Source: JBBIGV01 sp037447335 (GTDB lineage: Bacteria; Bacteroidota; Ignavibacteria; Ignavibacteriales; Ignavibacteriaceae). From it: a stretch of 64,000 nucleotides of DNA. A model generated the notes under the pieces. That model saw only the letters and a program-made list of their open reading frames with translations. It did no database searches and was not told the origin of the DNA. Location: positions 22,010 through 86,009 of the forward strand of contig JBBIGV010000005.1 in assembly GCA_037447335.1 (NCBI GenBank). Reading direction: 5' to 3'. Every line of letters starts with the position of its first letter. Position 1 is the first letter of the stretch. The translations under genes and the position numbers were made by a program. Positions 1 through 8,858 of this stretch are shown in pieces.

Positions 1-871
1 TTCCAACCGCACCAAATACTACTGCCGGTATAGCAATTTTGAGATCAGCATCAGGAGTGATGATTATAGCGTTGTTTCCGCCAAGCTCAAGAATTGCTTT
101 GCCAAATCTTTTTGCAATTACTTCACCTGCATGCCGGCCTACGCGTGTTGAACCGGTAACGGAAATAAGCGGCACTCTTTTATCGTTCAGAATTTTTTCG
201 CCTATAGTTGAGCCTCTTCCGATGATGAGACTAAACAATCCTTCAGGCAAATTATTTTCTTTAAGTACCGGTGCAATAATATTCTGAGTTGCTATTGCTG
301 CAAGAGGAACCTTGGAAGATGGTTTCCAGATATTTACATCGCCGCATACCGCTGCTATCATTGCATTCCATGACCATACTGCAACCGGAAAATTAAAAGC
401 CGATATAGTGCAGACGATTCCCAATGGATGATACTGATCATACATTCTGTGGTTTGGTCGTTCCGATTGCATGGTAAAGCCGTAAAGTTGTCTTGACAGT
501 CCAACAGCAAAATCACAAATATCAATCATCTCCTGAACTTCGCCTAATCCTTCCTGAAGAGATTTCCCCATTTCGAATGAGACGAGCTTTCCGAGCGGTT
601 CTTTGTATTCTCTTAACCTGTTCCCGATTTGCCTTACAATCTCACCTCGTTTTGGAGCTGGCATTTGTCTCCAGAATTTAAATGCTTCCTCACCTTTTTT
701 GATAAGATTTTCATAATCATTTTCGGAAGCCTGATAAACTGAAGCAATGTATTCCCCGCTTGCAGGCGAATAAATTTTTAATTCGCCCTGATCTGTTGTT
801 TCATTCCAGACAGTTCCGCTGGAAGATCCGAAATTTTTTTCTTTTATCCCCAGAGTTTTTAATAGATCCAT
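1..871 (-). CDS. ALDH7-type aldehyde dehydrogenase (N-terminal part, cut by window edge)
   Basis: About 290 N-terminal residues of an NAD-dependent aldehyde dehydrogenase of family 7 (antiquitin / aminoadipate-semialdehyde dehydrogenase type), a cytosolic enzyme that in known members oxidises the semialdehyde formed in lysine breakdown. Seen: the ISAFNFPVAVWSWNAM segment, the GSTRVG turn of the NAD-binding fold, and ELGGNNAI, which holds the general-base Glu. The catalytic Cys would lie a little further on and is outside the window. The start is ATG at 869-871, preceded by AAAGGGAAT. An Rrf2 regulator ends 17 bp upstream on the same strand, so the two probably form one transcript. Family assignment is firm; the substrate is inferred. 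Confidence 0.88.
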   Translation of the reverse strand, partial: MDLLKTLGIKEKNFGSSSGTVWNETTDQGELKIYSPASGEYIASVYQASENDYENLIKKGEEAFKFWRQMPAPKRGEIVRQIGNRLREYKEPLGKLVSFEMGKSLQEGLGEVQEMIDICDFAVGLSRQLYGFTMQSERPNHRMYDQYHPLGIVCTISAFNFPVAVWSWNAMIAAVCGDVNIWKPSSKVPLAAIATQNIIAPVLKENNLPEGLFSLIIGRGSTIGEKILNDKRVPLISVTGSTRVGRHAGEVIAKRFGKAILELGGNNAIIITPDADLKIAIPAVVFGAVG

Positions 872-888
872 GATATTCCCTTTCTATT

Positions 889-1308
889 TTAAGATTTAAT
901 TTGTTCGATAACTGATTTTAAAGTAATTAATCTCATCCTGTCTTCAATATCCACCTGTATATCGGCAAACAGTTGAAGAAAAAAGTTATTAAGCTTTTTT
1001 GTTTGTGAAACTGATTTGCCATTGATTCCCGTAAAATCCATATGAAAAGCTTTTCTTTCTTCAACCGAGCAATAAATTTCCTGGAGATGAATTTGGTCGG
1101 GGGATTTATTAAGAGTGAAACCGCCAGTAATTCCCTGTGTGCTTATAACAATTTTACTCTTAACAAGGTAAGAGAGAATTTTCCGCAGCTTTGACGCGTT
1201 AACGCCAATTTGCTCAGCTATTTCTGTGCTTGTTTTTGGATCAGGCGCAGAAGCTGCTAAGTAAGACAAAGCTTTTACAGCAGTGGACAGTTTTGTTGAA
1301 GCGGACAT
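889..1308 (-). CDS. Rrf2 family transcriptional regulator
   Basis: A 139-residue winged-helix DNA-binding protein of the Rrf2 family. The N-terminal half has the typical layout: an opening helix (TKLSTAVKALSYLA), a helix-turn-helix region (TSTEIAEQIGVNASKLRKILSYL) and a wing (STQGITGGFTLNKSP). Only one cysteine (EIYCSV) is present, so the three-cysteine Fe-S cluster of IscR/NsrR is missing; this member probably does not sense through a cluster of that kind. It is followed 17 bp later by the ALDH7 gene, which it may control. A 19-bp palindrome just upstream of its start is a good candidate for its own operator. Ligand unknown. Confidence 0.88.
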   Translation of the reverse strand: MSASTKLSTAVKALSYLAASAPDPKTSTEIAEQIGVNASKLRKILSYLVKSKIVISTQGITGGFTLNKSPDQIHLQEIYCSVEERKAFHMDFTGINGKSVSQTKKLNNFFLQLFADIQVDIEDRMRLITLKSVIEQIKS

Positions 1309-1340
1309 AAGTTGAATTTTCTTTGCTTAATTTTTATAAT

Positions 1341-1359
1341 TGTTACAGTAAGTGTAACA
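1341..1359. promoter_or_regulatory. Candidate Rrf2 operator palindrome
   Basis: TGTTACAGTAAGTGTAACA is a perfect inverted repeat with 7-bp arms and a 5-bp centre, lying 33-51 bp upstream of the Rrf2 start codon in the expected promoter region. Its position suggests autoregulation of the Rrf2-ALDH7 transcript. The site is seen directly; its role is inferred. Confidence 0.5.
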
Positions 1360-1530
1360 TTTTATGATTAAAAAAGCAAATTAAATCCGGTCTGAAGTAA
1401 AAAAATAAAAAATCGAGTGTCAGTACTTAGATTTTCATAATCTTTCTTTGTTAATTGTTTTTACCAAACATTATTTTGGCTCCGTTTATTGTACTGCCAA
1501 AACAAGAGATAGTCTTATCGATTAAAATAA

Positions 1531-1779
1531 TTCCTGAATAAGCTGTATTATAAGTTGTTTGTTGAGAATGTTGATATACTGGATAGAACCCCTATACTTG
1601 ATATCAAAGCATATGTTAGTCAGTTTGATGCTGTTGAAGAGGAGAGAACAGGCTGGTTGACCGAAAATATAAAAGTATCTGAAATTAAGAGAAATCAGAT
1701 AATCGATTTTCTTAATAACCCGGCATTACAAAACAATCAAACCAATTGTTTCTTACTTACCGAAAATTATCAGACTTAA
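1531..1779 (+). pseudogene. Remnant of TrmO/TsaA-type tRNA methyltransferase
   Basis: A short open stretch encodes what looks like the C-terminal half of a TrmO (TsaA, formerly YaeB) protein, an enzyme that methylates t6A37 of some tRNAs. The key match is the segment NVDILDRTPILDIKAYVSQFD followed by GWL, equivalent to the family's conserved 'D-TP-LDIKPY' block. The usual N-terminal half (about 80 residues) is absent: the frame is closed by TAA at 1528-1530, and the only nearby start is TTG at 1555 without a good ribosome binding site. The invariant Pro of the KPY motif is Ala here. This reads best as a decaying fragment. Confidence in the family is moderate. Confidence 0.5.
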
Positions 1780-1800
1780 TATTCGAAAAGCTAATCCTGT

Positions 1801-3075
1801 TTAATTTATTAAATCTTTTATGAACTGTGTTGTGACTGATTTAGGTCTTATAAGCGGATTCATCATTGCACGGTTTATCACTGCCTGCGATGTTAACCCG
1901 AGGCACCTTGATGCGCCGAATACAACTGTGTAATACGAAAATTCAGTCAATCCATAATAATAGAGCATTACACCCGAAGCTGCATCAACATTAGGCCACG
2001 GGTTTTTGATTTTACTGATCTTCTTTAATTCTTCGGGCACTACCTCAAAAATCCGTGCAACAGTCTGGAACATCGGGTAATCAGGGAAATGTTTCTTACC
2101 GAAATCAAGGAATGCATCAAACCGCGGGTCAGTAATTCGAAGGACTGCGTGCCCGTAACCTGGTATCACCTGTCCTGCTTCAAGAGTTTCATGAACAAGT
2201 GAACGGATCTGATCGTGTGAAGGACTGCCTCCAAACCTCTCCATAATTTCCATTATCCATTTCAGGGTTTCCTGGTTTGCAAGCCCATGGAGCGGACCGG
2301 CAAGTCCGTTAAACCCTCCCGATATTGCATAATAAAGATCGGATAGGGCTGAATTGATTGTCTGCATTGTTAATGCGCTGACATTTCCGCCTTCATGATC
2401 GCAGTGCGCAACAAGATATAATCTCATCAGATCGTAAAATTCTTTTGAAGCATCCGGTAATCCTAACTGATGCACATAATCGCCGGTGAAATCAAGTTCC
2501 GGATTTTGTTTTATAAGTGCACCTTTATTAAATCTTATACGATAAACGCCCGCAGCAATTGCAGGAATTTTGGCAACGAGGTTTAGTGCATCTTCAAGAG
2601 TAGGTTTCCAGTGCTCATCTTTTCTTATGCCCTTATCATACTGTGCAGCAAAGGCAGATTCTTTCTGCATTACAAGTATAGCCGTGTTGAACATAGCCAT
2701 TGGATGAGATTCTTCCGGCATAGCTTTAATTACGTTCCAGACATACGCGGGCACAAACTTTCGTTTCTTAAGTTCATCAGAAAAATCTTTTAATTCAGAC
2801 TGATCAGGAAGTTCTCCGGTTAACAGAAGGAAAAAAATCTGTTCCGGTGTAAGATCAATCAATTCGCGTAAAGGTCGTCCGCGAATGATCAGACCTTGTT
2901 CCTGGGGAACACGTGAAGTATCGCAAATAAGTGATCGAACACCTCTCATACCGCCGTATGCCTGTTTCACGGTCACATCAGAGAGAACTTTATCTCCCGA
3001 TTTGGAGATTATTTCATCAGCTTCTTTTCTCCATTCAGGAATTTTTTTGGATAGTTTTTCAAAAATACCGGACAT
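1801..3075 (-). CDS. gltA: Citrate synthase, eukaryotic (mitochondrial) type
   Basis: A 424-residue citrate synthase condensing acetyl-CoA and oxaloacetate in the TCA cycle. It resembles the mitochondrial enzyme rather than the common bacterial hexameric form: blocks such as GMRGVRSLICDTS, HCDHEGGNVSA, GLAGPLHGLANQE, VIPGYGHAVLRITDPR and KNPWPNVDAASG match that branch. The catalytic triad is present as His263, His309 and Asp364. The enzyme starts at ATG 3073-3075 and stands alone, divergent from the SRPBCC gene. Similar eukaryote-like citrate synthases are known in Geobacter and some other bacteria, so this need not be recent transfer. Function is secure. Confidence 0.96.
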   Translation of the reverse strand: MSGIFEKLSKKIPEWRKEADEIISKSGDKVLSDVTVKQAYGGMRGVRSLICDTSRVPQEQGLIIRGRPLRELIDLTPEQIFFLLLTGELPDQSELKDFSDELKKRKFVPAYVWNVIKAMPEESHPMAMFNTAILVMQKESAFAAQYDKGIRKDEHWKPTLEDALNLVAKIPAIAAGVYRIRFNKGALIKQNPELDFTGDYVHQLGLPDASKEFYDLMRLYLVAHCDHEGGNVSALTMQTINSALSDLYYAISGGFNGLAGPLHGLANQETLKWIMEIMERFGGSPSHDQIRSLVHETLEAGQVIPGYGHAVLRITDPRFDAFLDFGKKHFPDYPMFQTVARIFEVVPEELKKISKIKNPWPNVDAASGVMLYYYGLTEFSYYTVVFGASRCLGLTSQAVINRAMMNPLIRPKSVTTQFIKDLIN

Positions 3076-3170
3076 TCTAACCTTTTATTTTTTTACCTCA
3101 AAAATGCAAAATTGAGGAGCTAACATACGCCTTTTTTGATTTGGATTCAATAAAATTTCTACTGTTTTTT

Positions 3171-3199
3171 TTGACTTTTTGTGCAACTTAAAGTAATAT
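3171..3199 (+). promoter_or_regulatory. Possible promoter of the SRPBCC gene
   Basis: TTGACT (3171-3176) and TAATAT (3194-3199) are separated by 17 bp, the best sigma-70-like pair in the 149-bp gap between the divergent citrate synthase and SRPBCC genes. An AGAGG ribosome site follows just before ATG 3225. Found by eye; promoters of this phylum can differ from this consensus. Confidence 0.35.
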
Positions 3200-3224
3200 T
3201 GATTAGATTTAGAAAGAGGTTGAT

Positions 3225-3632
3225 ATGAGTAATGAAATCAAAATAACTGAAGTGTTCCCGGTGCAGGCAAAAGTGCTTTATGATGCCTGGCTCAGCAGCG
3301 AGGAACACACAAATTTTACCGGCATCAATGCCGAGATTAATCCAAAACTAGGCGGCAAATTTCAGGCGGGTGATGGATACATGACTGGACGTAATTTACA
3401 ATTACAGCCTTACGGCAGGATCGTTCAGTCGTGGCGGACAACTGAGTTCCCGGAAACAGCGCTAGACAGCACGGTTGAAATTCTGCTTCAGAAAGTTGAC
3501 GGAGGTACTAAATTTACTTTGATTCATTCCGGCATTCCGCCTGGAGATGAACAAAAGTACGAAGATGGCTGGAGGAAATATTACATTAACCCTATGAAGG
3601 AATATTTTGCTGCTAAAGCTGAAAAGGTTTAA
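3225..3632 (+). CDS. SRPBCC / AHSA1-like domain protein
   Basis: A 135-residue single-domain protein of the START/Bet v1 (SRPBCC) fold, AHSA1-like branch. The opening ITEVFPVQAKVLYDAWLSSEEH and the later RIVQSWRT and KFTLIHSGIPPGDEQKYEDGW segments are typical of small bacterial members with a deep ligand pocket. No catalytic residues can be assigned, and no partner gene lies next to it on the same strand. The upstream AGAGG motif supports the chosen ATG. Family is clear; ligand and role are unknown. Confidence 0.85.
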   Translation: MSNEIKITEVFPVQAKVLYDAWLSSEEHTNFTGINAEINPKLGGKFQAGDGYMTGRNLQLQPYGRIVQSWRTTEFPETALDSTVEILLQKVDGGTKFTLIHSGIPPGDEQKYEDGWRKYYINPMKEYFAAKAEKV

Positions 3633-3719
3633 CAGCCGCATATTGATAACCATATTTTTTCATTTCCATTTCAAGCCAGGGCATAACTGCGTTGTTTGCT
3701 TTTGTAATAATATAAGTGA

Positions 3720-4781
3720 TTAATAAAATAAATCTCTTCCGGTTACGGAACTTGTCTTACTTAAAAATCCATACCCAATCCCTGCACCAATAACACTATA
3801 CGAACCAATATTAAAATCCACGTTAAATACCAAACCAAAAAATTCATAAGCTGCACCTGCAACAAACCGCAGCCTGTTATTGCCGGTGGTAGAAAAATTT
3901 ACTTTGTATGGTTCCATATTATTTGAGCCGCTGCCGGATGGATAATAGATATAATTTAGCTCCATTGTTGAAGATTCATACTGCAGTAAAGAATATAATT
4001 TCAAAAAGCCAGTATCTGTCCCGGCAATCAAGTTGAAAGCTAACCCCTCTGTAAATAAAAAATCTCTGCCTGTGGAATCGCTCAGGGAAAAGTTCTGATA
4101 TGCAAACATTGCTGAAAGCTGAACGGGCAGTCCATAGAAGTATTGATTAAGATTGTGTCTTATACCAAATCCTCTGAAAGCAATGGCTCCATAATCACCG
4201 ATACTTAATGCTGGAAGAAATCTAAGCATCAAGTCAGTTCCCGCATAACTTCCAATCGTGATTTGTGGAATAAAAAACGGTACAAAACTTGTAGTTAGTA
4301 ATCCGCCTATAGTTGATTCAGTCCACTTCTCAGTTACAGGATAAGAAATGCCTGCAATTGTTATTGTATCACCAATTTCCACAATTGCGCTGCCCGGCTT
4401 TTTTTCGCCAAAAATTGTCGGTGCGTTATTCACAGTGATTTTTGCTTTTACGGAATATGCAACACCGCTAATGTTATAATACGCAGTTTCATGAAATTCA
4501 CCGCTGAACGATGCATCAACCGGGGGAATAAATACACCAGAAAATTTTACACCAGCATATATGTTGAAGCCATCCGTAATGGGCGATGCTGAATGAATTA
4601 AAGAAGAATTCATTAAAGAACCAAAACCTGCAGCGAATGGTTTCAAATAATTTTCAGCGTACACGCCAAATACACTGCTTATTTTATAGCTAAGAGATTG
4701 CGCTTTAACAGGAACTAAGAATACACCCGTTATAAACAATAGAATTTTCAGCAGCCTGTAAATGTTATTACATCTGATCAT
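3720..4781 (-). CDS. Putative outer-membrane beta-barrel protein, unknown function
   Basis: A 353-residue secreted protein that I do not recognise with certainty. It begins with a signal peptide (hydrophobic ILLFITGVFLVPVKAQ, likely cleaved after KAQ) and continues with alternating polar/aromatic strands (for example YFYGLPVQLSAMFAYQNFSL, LRFVAGAAYEFFGLVFNVDF). It ends in a strand followed by a terminal aromatic residue (DLFY), as many barrel proteins do. Similar proteins of unknown function are common in the Bacteroidota. It is divergent from the Sel1-repeat gene across a 146-bp gap. No transport or enzymatic motif was found. Confidence 0.65.
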   Translation of the reverse strand: MIRCNNIYRLLKILLFITGVFLVPVKAQSLSYKISSVFGVYAENYLKPFAAGFGSLMNSSLIHSASPITDGFNIYAGVKFSGVFIPPVDASFSGEFHETAYYNISGVAYSVKAKITVNNAPTIFGEKKPGSAIVEIGDTITIAGISYPVTEKWTESTIGGLLTTSFVPFFIPQITIGSYAGTDLMLRFLPALSIGDYGAIAFRGFGIRHNLNQYFYGLPVQLSAMFAYQNFSLSDSTGRDFLFTEGLAFNLIAGTDTGFLKLYSLLQYESSTMELNYIYYPSGSGSNNMEPYKVNFSTTGNNRLRFVAGAAYEFFGLVFNVDFNIGSYSVIGAGIGYGFLSKTSSVTGRDLFY

Positions 4782-4927
4782 AGCAGATTAATCCTTTGTT
4801 AATTCAGCCAACGTTCAGGTAAAACTAAAATAATAGATTTAATAATAAAATAACAATTATATTTACATTTCAATTAGAATAATTCAAGAAAATTTAATCG
4901 TCCCAGTTATCAGATAAATCATTTACT

Positions 4928-6481
4928 TTGAAAAAATTATTTCTTCATATAACCATTTCGTTAATCTTGCTTTCTCCGGCGGTTTTAGCATCAGTTGATA
5001 CTACAAACAGCCTCGCATTTAAAAAGAACAAACCAAAACGACCGGGTATATTTTATTATCAACCCGACCTCTCTTATCAGCTATTGCAGCAATTCAGACT
5101 TTTAAAAGAAGCTAATGCCGGCGATCCGTTAGCACAACACGAACTCGGTTTAAGGTACCTTGTCGGCGAAAGAATGCCCGCCGATACAATTGAAGCAGCA
5201 AAATGGATAAGGAAAGCAGCCGAACAAAAATTAACTTCAGCTCAATACAATTACGGAATTTTGCTGATCAACGGCTGGGGTGTAAACTGGGATCCATTTG
5301 AAGCTTATAAGAATTTTCTTGCAGCCGCCGAAGATGGTATGCCAATGGCTCAATACATAGTCGGTTTACTACATACGGATAATCTTATTGTTAAAAGGGA
5401 TCTGGAAAGCGCGTGGCTCTGGCTGCGAAAAGCTCACACAGCCGGTTACGAACCGGCTTATGAAGTTATGAAGGAAATTGAGAAGAAAATTTCTGTAGAA
5501 ATTATTGATACTACAAATATCATCATGAAAGAGAAGGACACTGCAGCTAATTTACCGGAGAATAATCCTGTAAAGAATTCGATGGGATTGGTCTTTATTG
5601 ATTTTGATGCTGTAATTGATTCAATCCCTCATATTGATGATGCTATTCTGATCTTCGATCTGCTGAATGCCGGAAATGAAATGCTTGCTGATACGCTTGG
5701 AATCAGGACAAAGGATGATTCTCTCCATACTGTTGATGCTGAGAGAATGAAAGTCCTTCAAACATTTAACAATTACGGCAGTCCTGAAGCAATAACACTT
5801 ACAGGAAGATTGTATGAGGAAGGGAGATCACTTCCAAAGAACAGAATTACTGCTGCACTTCATTATTTGCGGGCTATCCGTTATGATTCACAAAGAGCAG
5901 CAGTGCTTTTGTACCATCTCTCCGATCTGAATGATTTCAAAGTAGAATTGCTTAGCGCCGTAAGAGCTAATAACCCCGATGCGATGTTTGTAATGTACGG
6001 ACTTCATGCTTTTGGTTATGATAACAGCATCGCAAGCATTGATGCAATTAATCTGTTGATCAATGCTGCTGCAAACGGACATGTTTATTCTCTGACGGAA
6101 CTCGGAATAAATTATTATGCGGGAAGAATGGTCGAACAAAATATTGAGCGTGCAATCCTGAACTGGAAAACGGCCTCAAGCTTTGGAAGTGAAGAAGCAA
6201 AGCTCAGACTTGCAGCCGCATATATTTTTGACCGATTTCAGATTGAAGATCCTGTGATTATTCAGGAAACGATAGAGAGAGCAATAGAATATGGGTCATT
6301 GCTTGCCCAGGTATTAACGGCACATATGTATGAGAAAGGAATTCTGGTCGGAAAGCATACAGCAACATCTGTAAAGTACTACAGGTTTGCCGCACAGCGG
6401 GGTAACCGTTTCGCATACGATGAATTAAAACGGCTCTACAATGAAATCCGTCCTGATGACAGCGAATTTTACATCAGATAG
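4928..6481 (+). CDS. Secreted Sel1-like repeat protein
   Basis: A 517-residue protein with a signal peptide (LFLHITISLILLSPAVLAS) and two blocks of Sel1-like/TPR repeats. Block one covers roughly residues 60-180 (AQHELGLRYLVGE, AQYNYGILLINGWG, AQYIVGLLHTDN); block two covers about 270-510 (AITLTGRLYEEGRSLPKN, SLTELGINYYAGRMVEQN, AQVLTAHMYEKGI). The middle part is low in repeats. Sel1 repeats usually form scaffolds for protein partners. The start is a TTG at 4928; no ATG start fits the signal peptide. It is likely periplasmic. The partner is unknown. Confidence 0.82.
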   Translation: MKKLFLHITISLILLSPAVLASVDTTNSLAFKKNKPKRPGIFYYQPDLSYQLLQQFRLLKEANAGDPLAQHELGLRYLVGERMPADTIEAAKWIRKAAEQKLTSAQYNYGILLINGWGVNWDPFEAYKNFLAAAEDGMPMAQYIVGLLHTDNLIVKRDLESAWLWLRKAHTAGYEPAYEVMKEIEKKISVEIIDTTNIIMKEKDTAANLPENNPVKNSMGLVFIDFDAVIDSIPHIDDAILIFDLLNAGNEMLADTLGIRTKDDSLHTVDAERMKVLQTFNNYGSPEAITLTGRLYEEGRSLPKNRITAALHYLRAIRYDSQRAAVLLYHLSDLNDFKVELLSAVRANNPDAMFVMYGLHAFGYDNSIASIDAINLLINAAANGHVYSLTELGINYYAGRMVEQNIERAILNWKTASSFGSEEAKLRLAAAYIFDRFQIEDPVIIQETIERAIEYGSLLAQVLTAHMYEKGILVGKHTATSVKYYRFAAQRGNRFAYDELKRLYNEIRPDDSEFYIR

Positions 6482-6575
6482 TAAAATTGTTATATGCTGA
6501 TTTCAATCACATTTTTACAGAGTTAAGTAATTTCAATTTGTCAATAAAATTTTTTCAATAATTAAAACTTCTGCT

Positions 6576-7718
6576 ATGAGAATAAAATCAAAACTACCCG
6601 ATACCGGCATAAGCATCTTTGCTGTTATGTCTGCCCTAGCTGTAAAACATAATGCAATAAATCTCTCACAAGGATTTCCGGATTTTAATTGTGATGATGA
6701 ATTACTTGATCTCTTTAATAAATATCTGAGGGAAGGAAAAAATCAGTATGCACCGATGCCCGGCATTCCTTCGATACGTGAGAGAATCTCCGAAAAAATT
6801 GAGAAGTTGTACGGGAAAAACTACTCGCCGGATGATGAAATAACGATCACCGCCGGCGCAACCCAGGCTCTTTACACGGCAATTACTTCAATCATTCATA
6901 AAGATGACGAAGCAATTTTGTTCGAACCTGCATACGATTCATACGCACCGGCAATACTGTCCAACGGTGGTAAACCTGTGTTTATTCCTCTTCTTGCGCC
7001 CGAATTTACTTATGATTGGGATAGGGTAAAAGATGCAATCACTGCCCGGACAAAACTTATTATCATCAATTCACCCCACAATCCGACCGGCAGTGTAATT
7101 TCTTATAATGATATCCAAATTCTTGAAGAAATCACACAGGATAAGAATATCTTTGTCATCAGCGATGAAGTTTATGAGCATATTATTTTTGATAATCTGG
7201 AACACTTCAGTGTTTCAAAATTCCCGAAATTAAGTGAAAGAAGTTTTGTGATTTCTTCATTCGGTAAAACATATCATGCAACCGGCTGGAAAGTTGGTTA
7301 CTGCGCTGCACCGAAGCACCTGTCTGATGAGGTCCGGAAAATACATCAGTTCGTAACTTTCGCAGTTAATACGCCGGCACAGTTTGCCTATGCTGATTAT
7401 ATGAAGGATGAATCAAAGTATCTGACACTGAATAATTTCTACCAGGAGAAACGAGACCTGATGATTCAATATCTGTCCGGTTCAAAATTCAGATTAACTC
7501 CCGCAAAGGGCACATATTTTCAGTTGCTCGATTATTCAAACATTTCGGATATGAATGATATGGAATTCAGTCTTCATCTTACAAAAGAAAAAGGTGTTGC
7601 GGTAATTCCCCTCTCCCCTTTCTGTAAAGACGGAAGTAACGAAAAATTAATACGCATCTGTTTTGCCAAACGCGATGAAGTTTTACAGGATGCAGCCGAA
7701 AAACTGAAACAACTTTAA
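6576..7718 (+). CDS. Pyridoxal-phosphate aminotransferase, YbdL/methionine aminotransferase type
   Basis: A 380-residue class I/II aminotransferase close in pattern to E. coli YbdL, which transaminates methionine and some aromatic amino acids with 2-oxoacids. Seen: NLSQGFPDF near residue 29, the PLP-binding TAGATQALY (92-100), SPHNPTG (166-172), SDEVYEHI with Asp197, and the Schiff-base Lys231 in SSFGKTYHATGWK. The C-terminal Arg that binds the carboxylate is within RICFAKRD. The enzyme is cytosolic. The broken phosphatase gene starts 4 bp after its stop, so the two are likely cotranscribed. Substrate is inferred from family. Confidence 0.92.
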   Translation: MRIKSKLPDTGISIFAVMSALAVKHNAINLSQGFPDFNCDDELLDLFNKYLREGKNQYAPMPGIPSIRERISEKIEKLYGKNYSPDDEITITAGATQALYTAITSIIHKDDEAILFEPAYDSYAPAILSNGGKPVFIPLLAPEFTYDWDRVKDAITARTKLIIINSPHNPTGSVISYNDIQILEEITQDKNIFVISDEVYEHIIFDNLEHFSVSKFPKLSERSFVISSFGKTYHATGWKVGYCAAPKHLSDEVRKIHQFVTFAVNTPAQFAYADYMKDESKYLTLNNFYQEKRDLMIQYLSGSKFRLTPAKGTYFQLLDYSNISDMNDMEFSLHLTKEKGVAVIPLSPFCKDGSNEKLIRICFAKRDEVLQDAAEKLKQL

Positions 7719-7722
7719 TAAA

Positions 7723-8805
7723 ATGAGCCGATTAAAGAACATTTTAAAAATTTATACTGATGATCTCAGCTACAAAGAAGTTGAAAAACTTCTGAAGAAT
7801 GACTTCCCCAATCTGTATAACTTCTATGTGAACAGGATGGATCGCCCGGAAAAGGCAAAGAACAGATTCTTAAATCTTATACGGTTTACAATTAATCTGT
7901 TCTTTGAATTCCTAAAGCAGCTTTCACCAATAAGGCGTTTATTGTACACTGCTGCGGTTTTATTTTTCATTTTTGCGTTTTTTGAAAATGACTGGCAGCT
8001 TGCAATGCTCGCATTCCTGATGTTAAACGTACTGATTGCTTTTGAACTTGCCGATAAGCTTGTTGTGCGCGATGAGCTTGAAGTTGCGCGTGATGTACAG
8101 CTTTCACTCATGCCTAAAACAGCGCCCGTGAATGATCATTTCGAAATAAGCTGCCACATCGAGACAGCGCAGATTGTAGGTGGTGATTATTAAGACTTTA
8201 TTCCTTCAACCAACGGCAGCGGAAAAACATTCATAATTATCGGAGATATATCCGGCAAAGGAATGGCTGCGGCAATCCATATGGTTCAGGTGCAATCAAT
8301 ACTGCATGGTATTGTGCATTCACACAACTTCCCGAAAGAGATTTTATCTGAACTGAATTCTTCTTTAATGAAAGTATTTAAACCCGGTACATTCTTTACA
8401 GCTTCATTGGCTGCAATCAATGGTGACGGCAGTATTATATTTTCACGCGCAGGTCATCTCCCTTTAATTCATTTTTTAAAAAAAGAAAATACATGCTCAG
8501 AAATTATTCCACGGGGAATGGGTATTGGTCTGAGTGGTATCAATGTTTTCAGCGATTCTATTATTGAGTACAGCCTGCAGCCGCAGAGCGGCGACATTCT
8601 CCTCTTATTTACAGATGGTGTGATTGAGACGATGAACCAGCAAAGAATTGAATATGGAATGGAAAGATTAAAAAAGCTGATTTCAATTCACCACGATAAA
8701 GATACAGAGAAAATCAAATCAATATTATTGAAAGACATTTCATATTTCCGCCAGTCTACCCCGGCTAACGATGACCTCACGTTCATTATAATGAAGATGA
8801 TTTGA
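7723..8805 (+). pseudogene. Membrane-anchored SpoIIE/RsbU-type PP2C phosphatase, interrupted by one TAA
   Basis: A single reading frame of 361 codons encodes two N-terminal membrane segments (about residues 66-108), a short helical linker ending ARDVQLSLMPKTAP, and a PP2C-like SpoIIE/RsbU domain, which in known members dephosphorylates an anti-sigma-factor antagonist. The frame is broken once, by TAA at 8191-8193, between GGDY and DFIP, where the family has a second Tyr (GGDYYDF). Beyond it the domain continues intact: IIGDISGKGMAAAIH, FSRAGHLPLI, LLLFTDGVIE, NDDLTFIIMK. One base (TAT or TAC to TAA) explains it. It may be a recent nonsense mutation or a sequence error. Without readthrough, only the membrane part and linker are made. 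Confidence 0.8.
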
Positions 8806-8858
8806 AGATACTGTCAAATCTTTAAAAAGATTGTTAGTTTTGGTTAAACAATTTTTAT

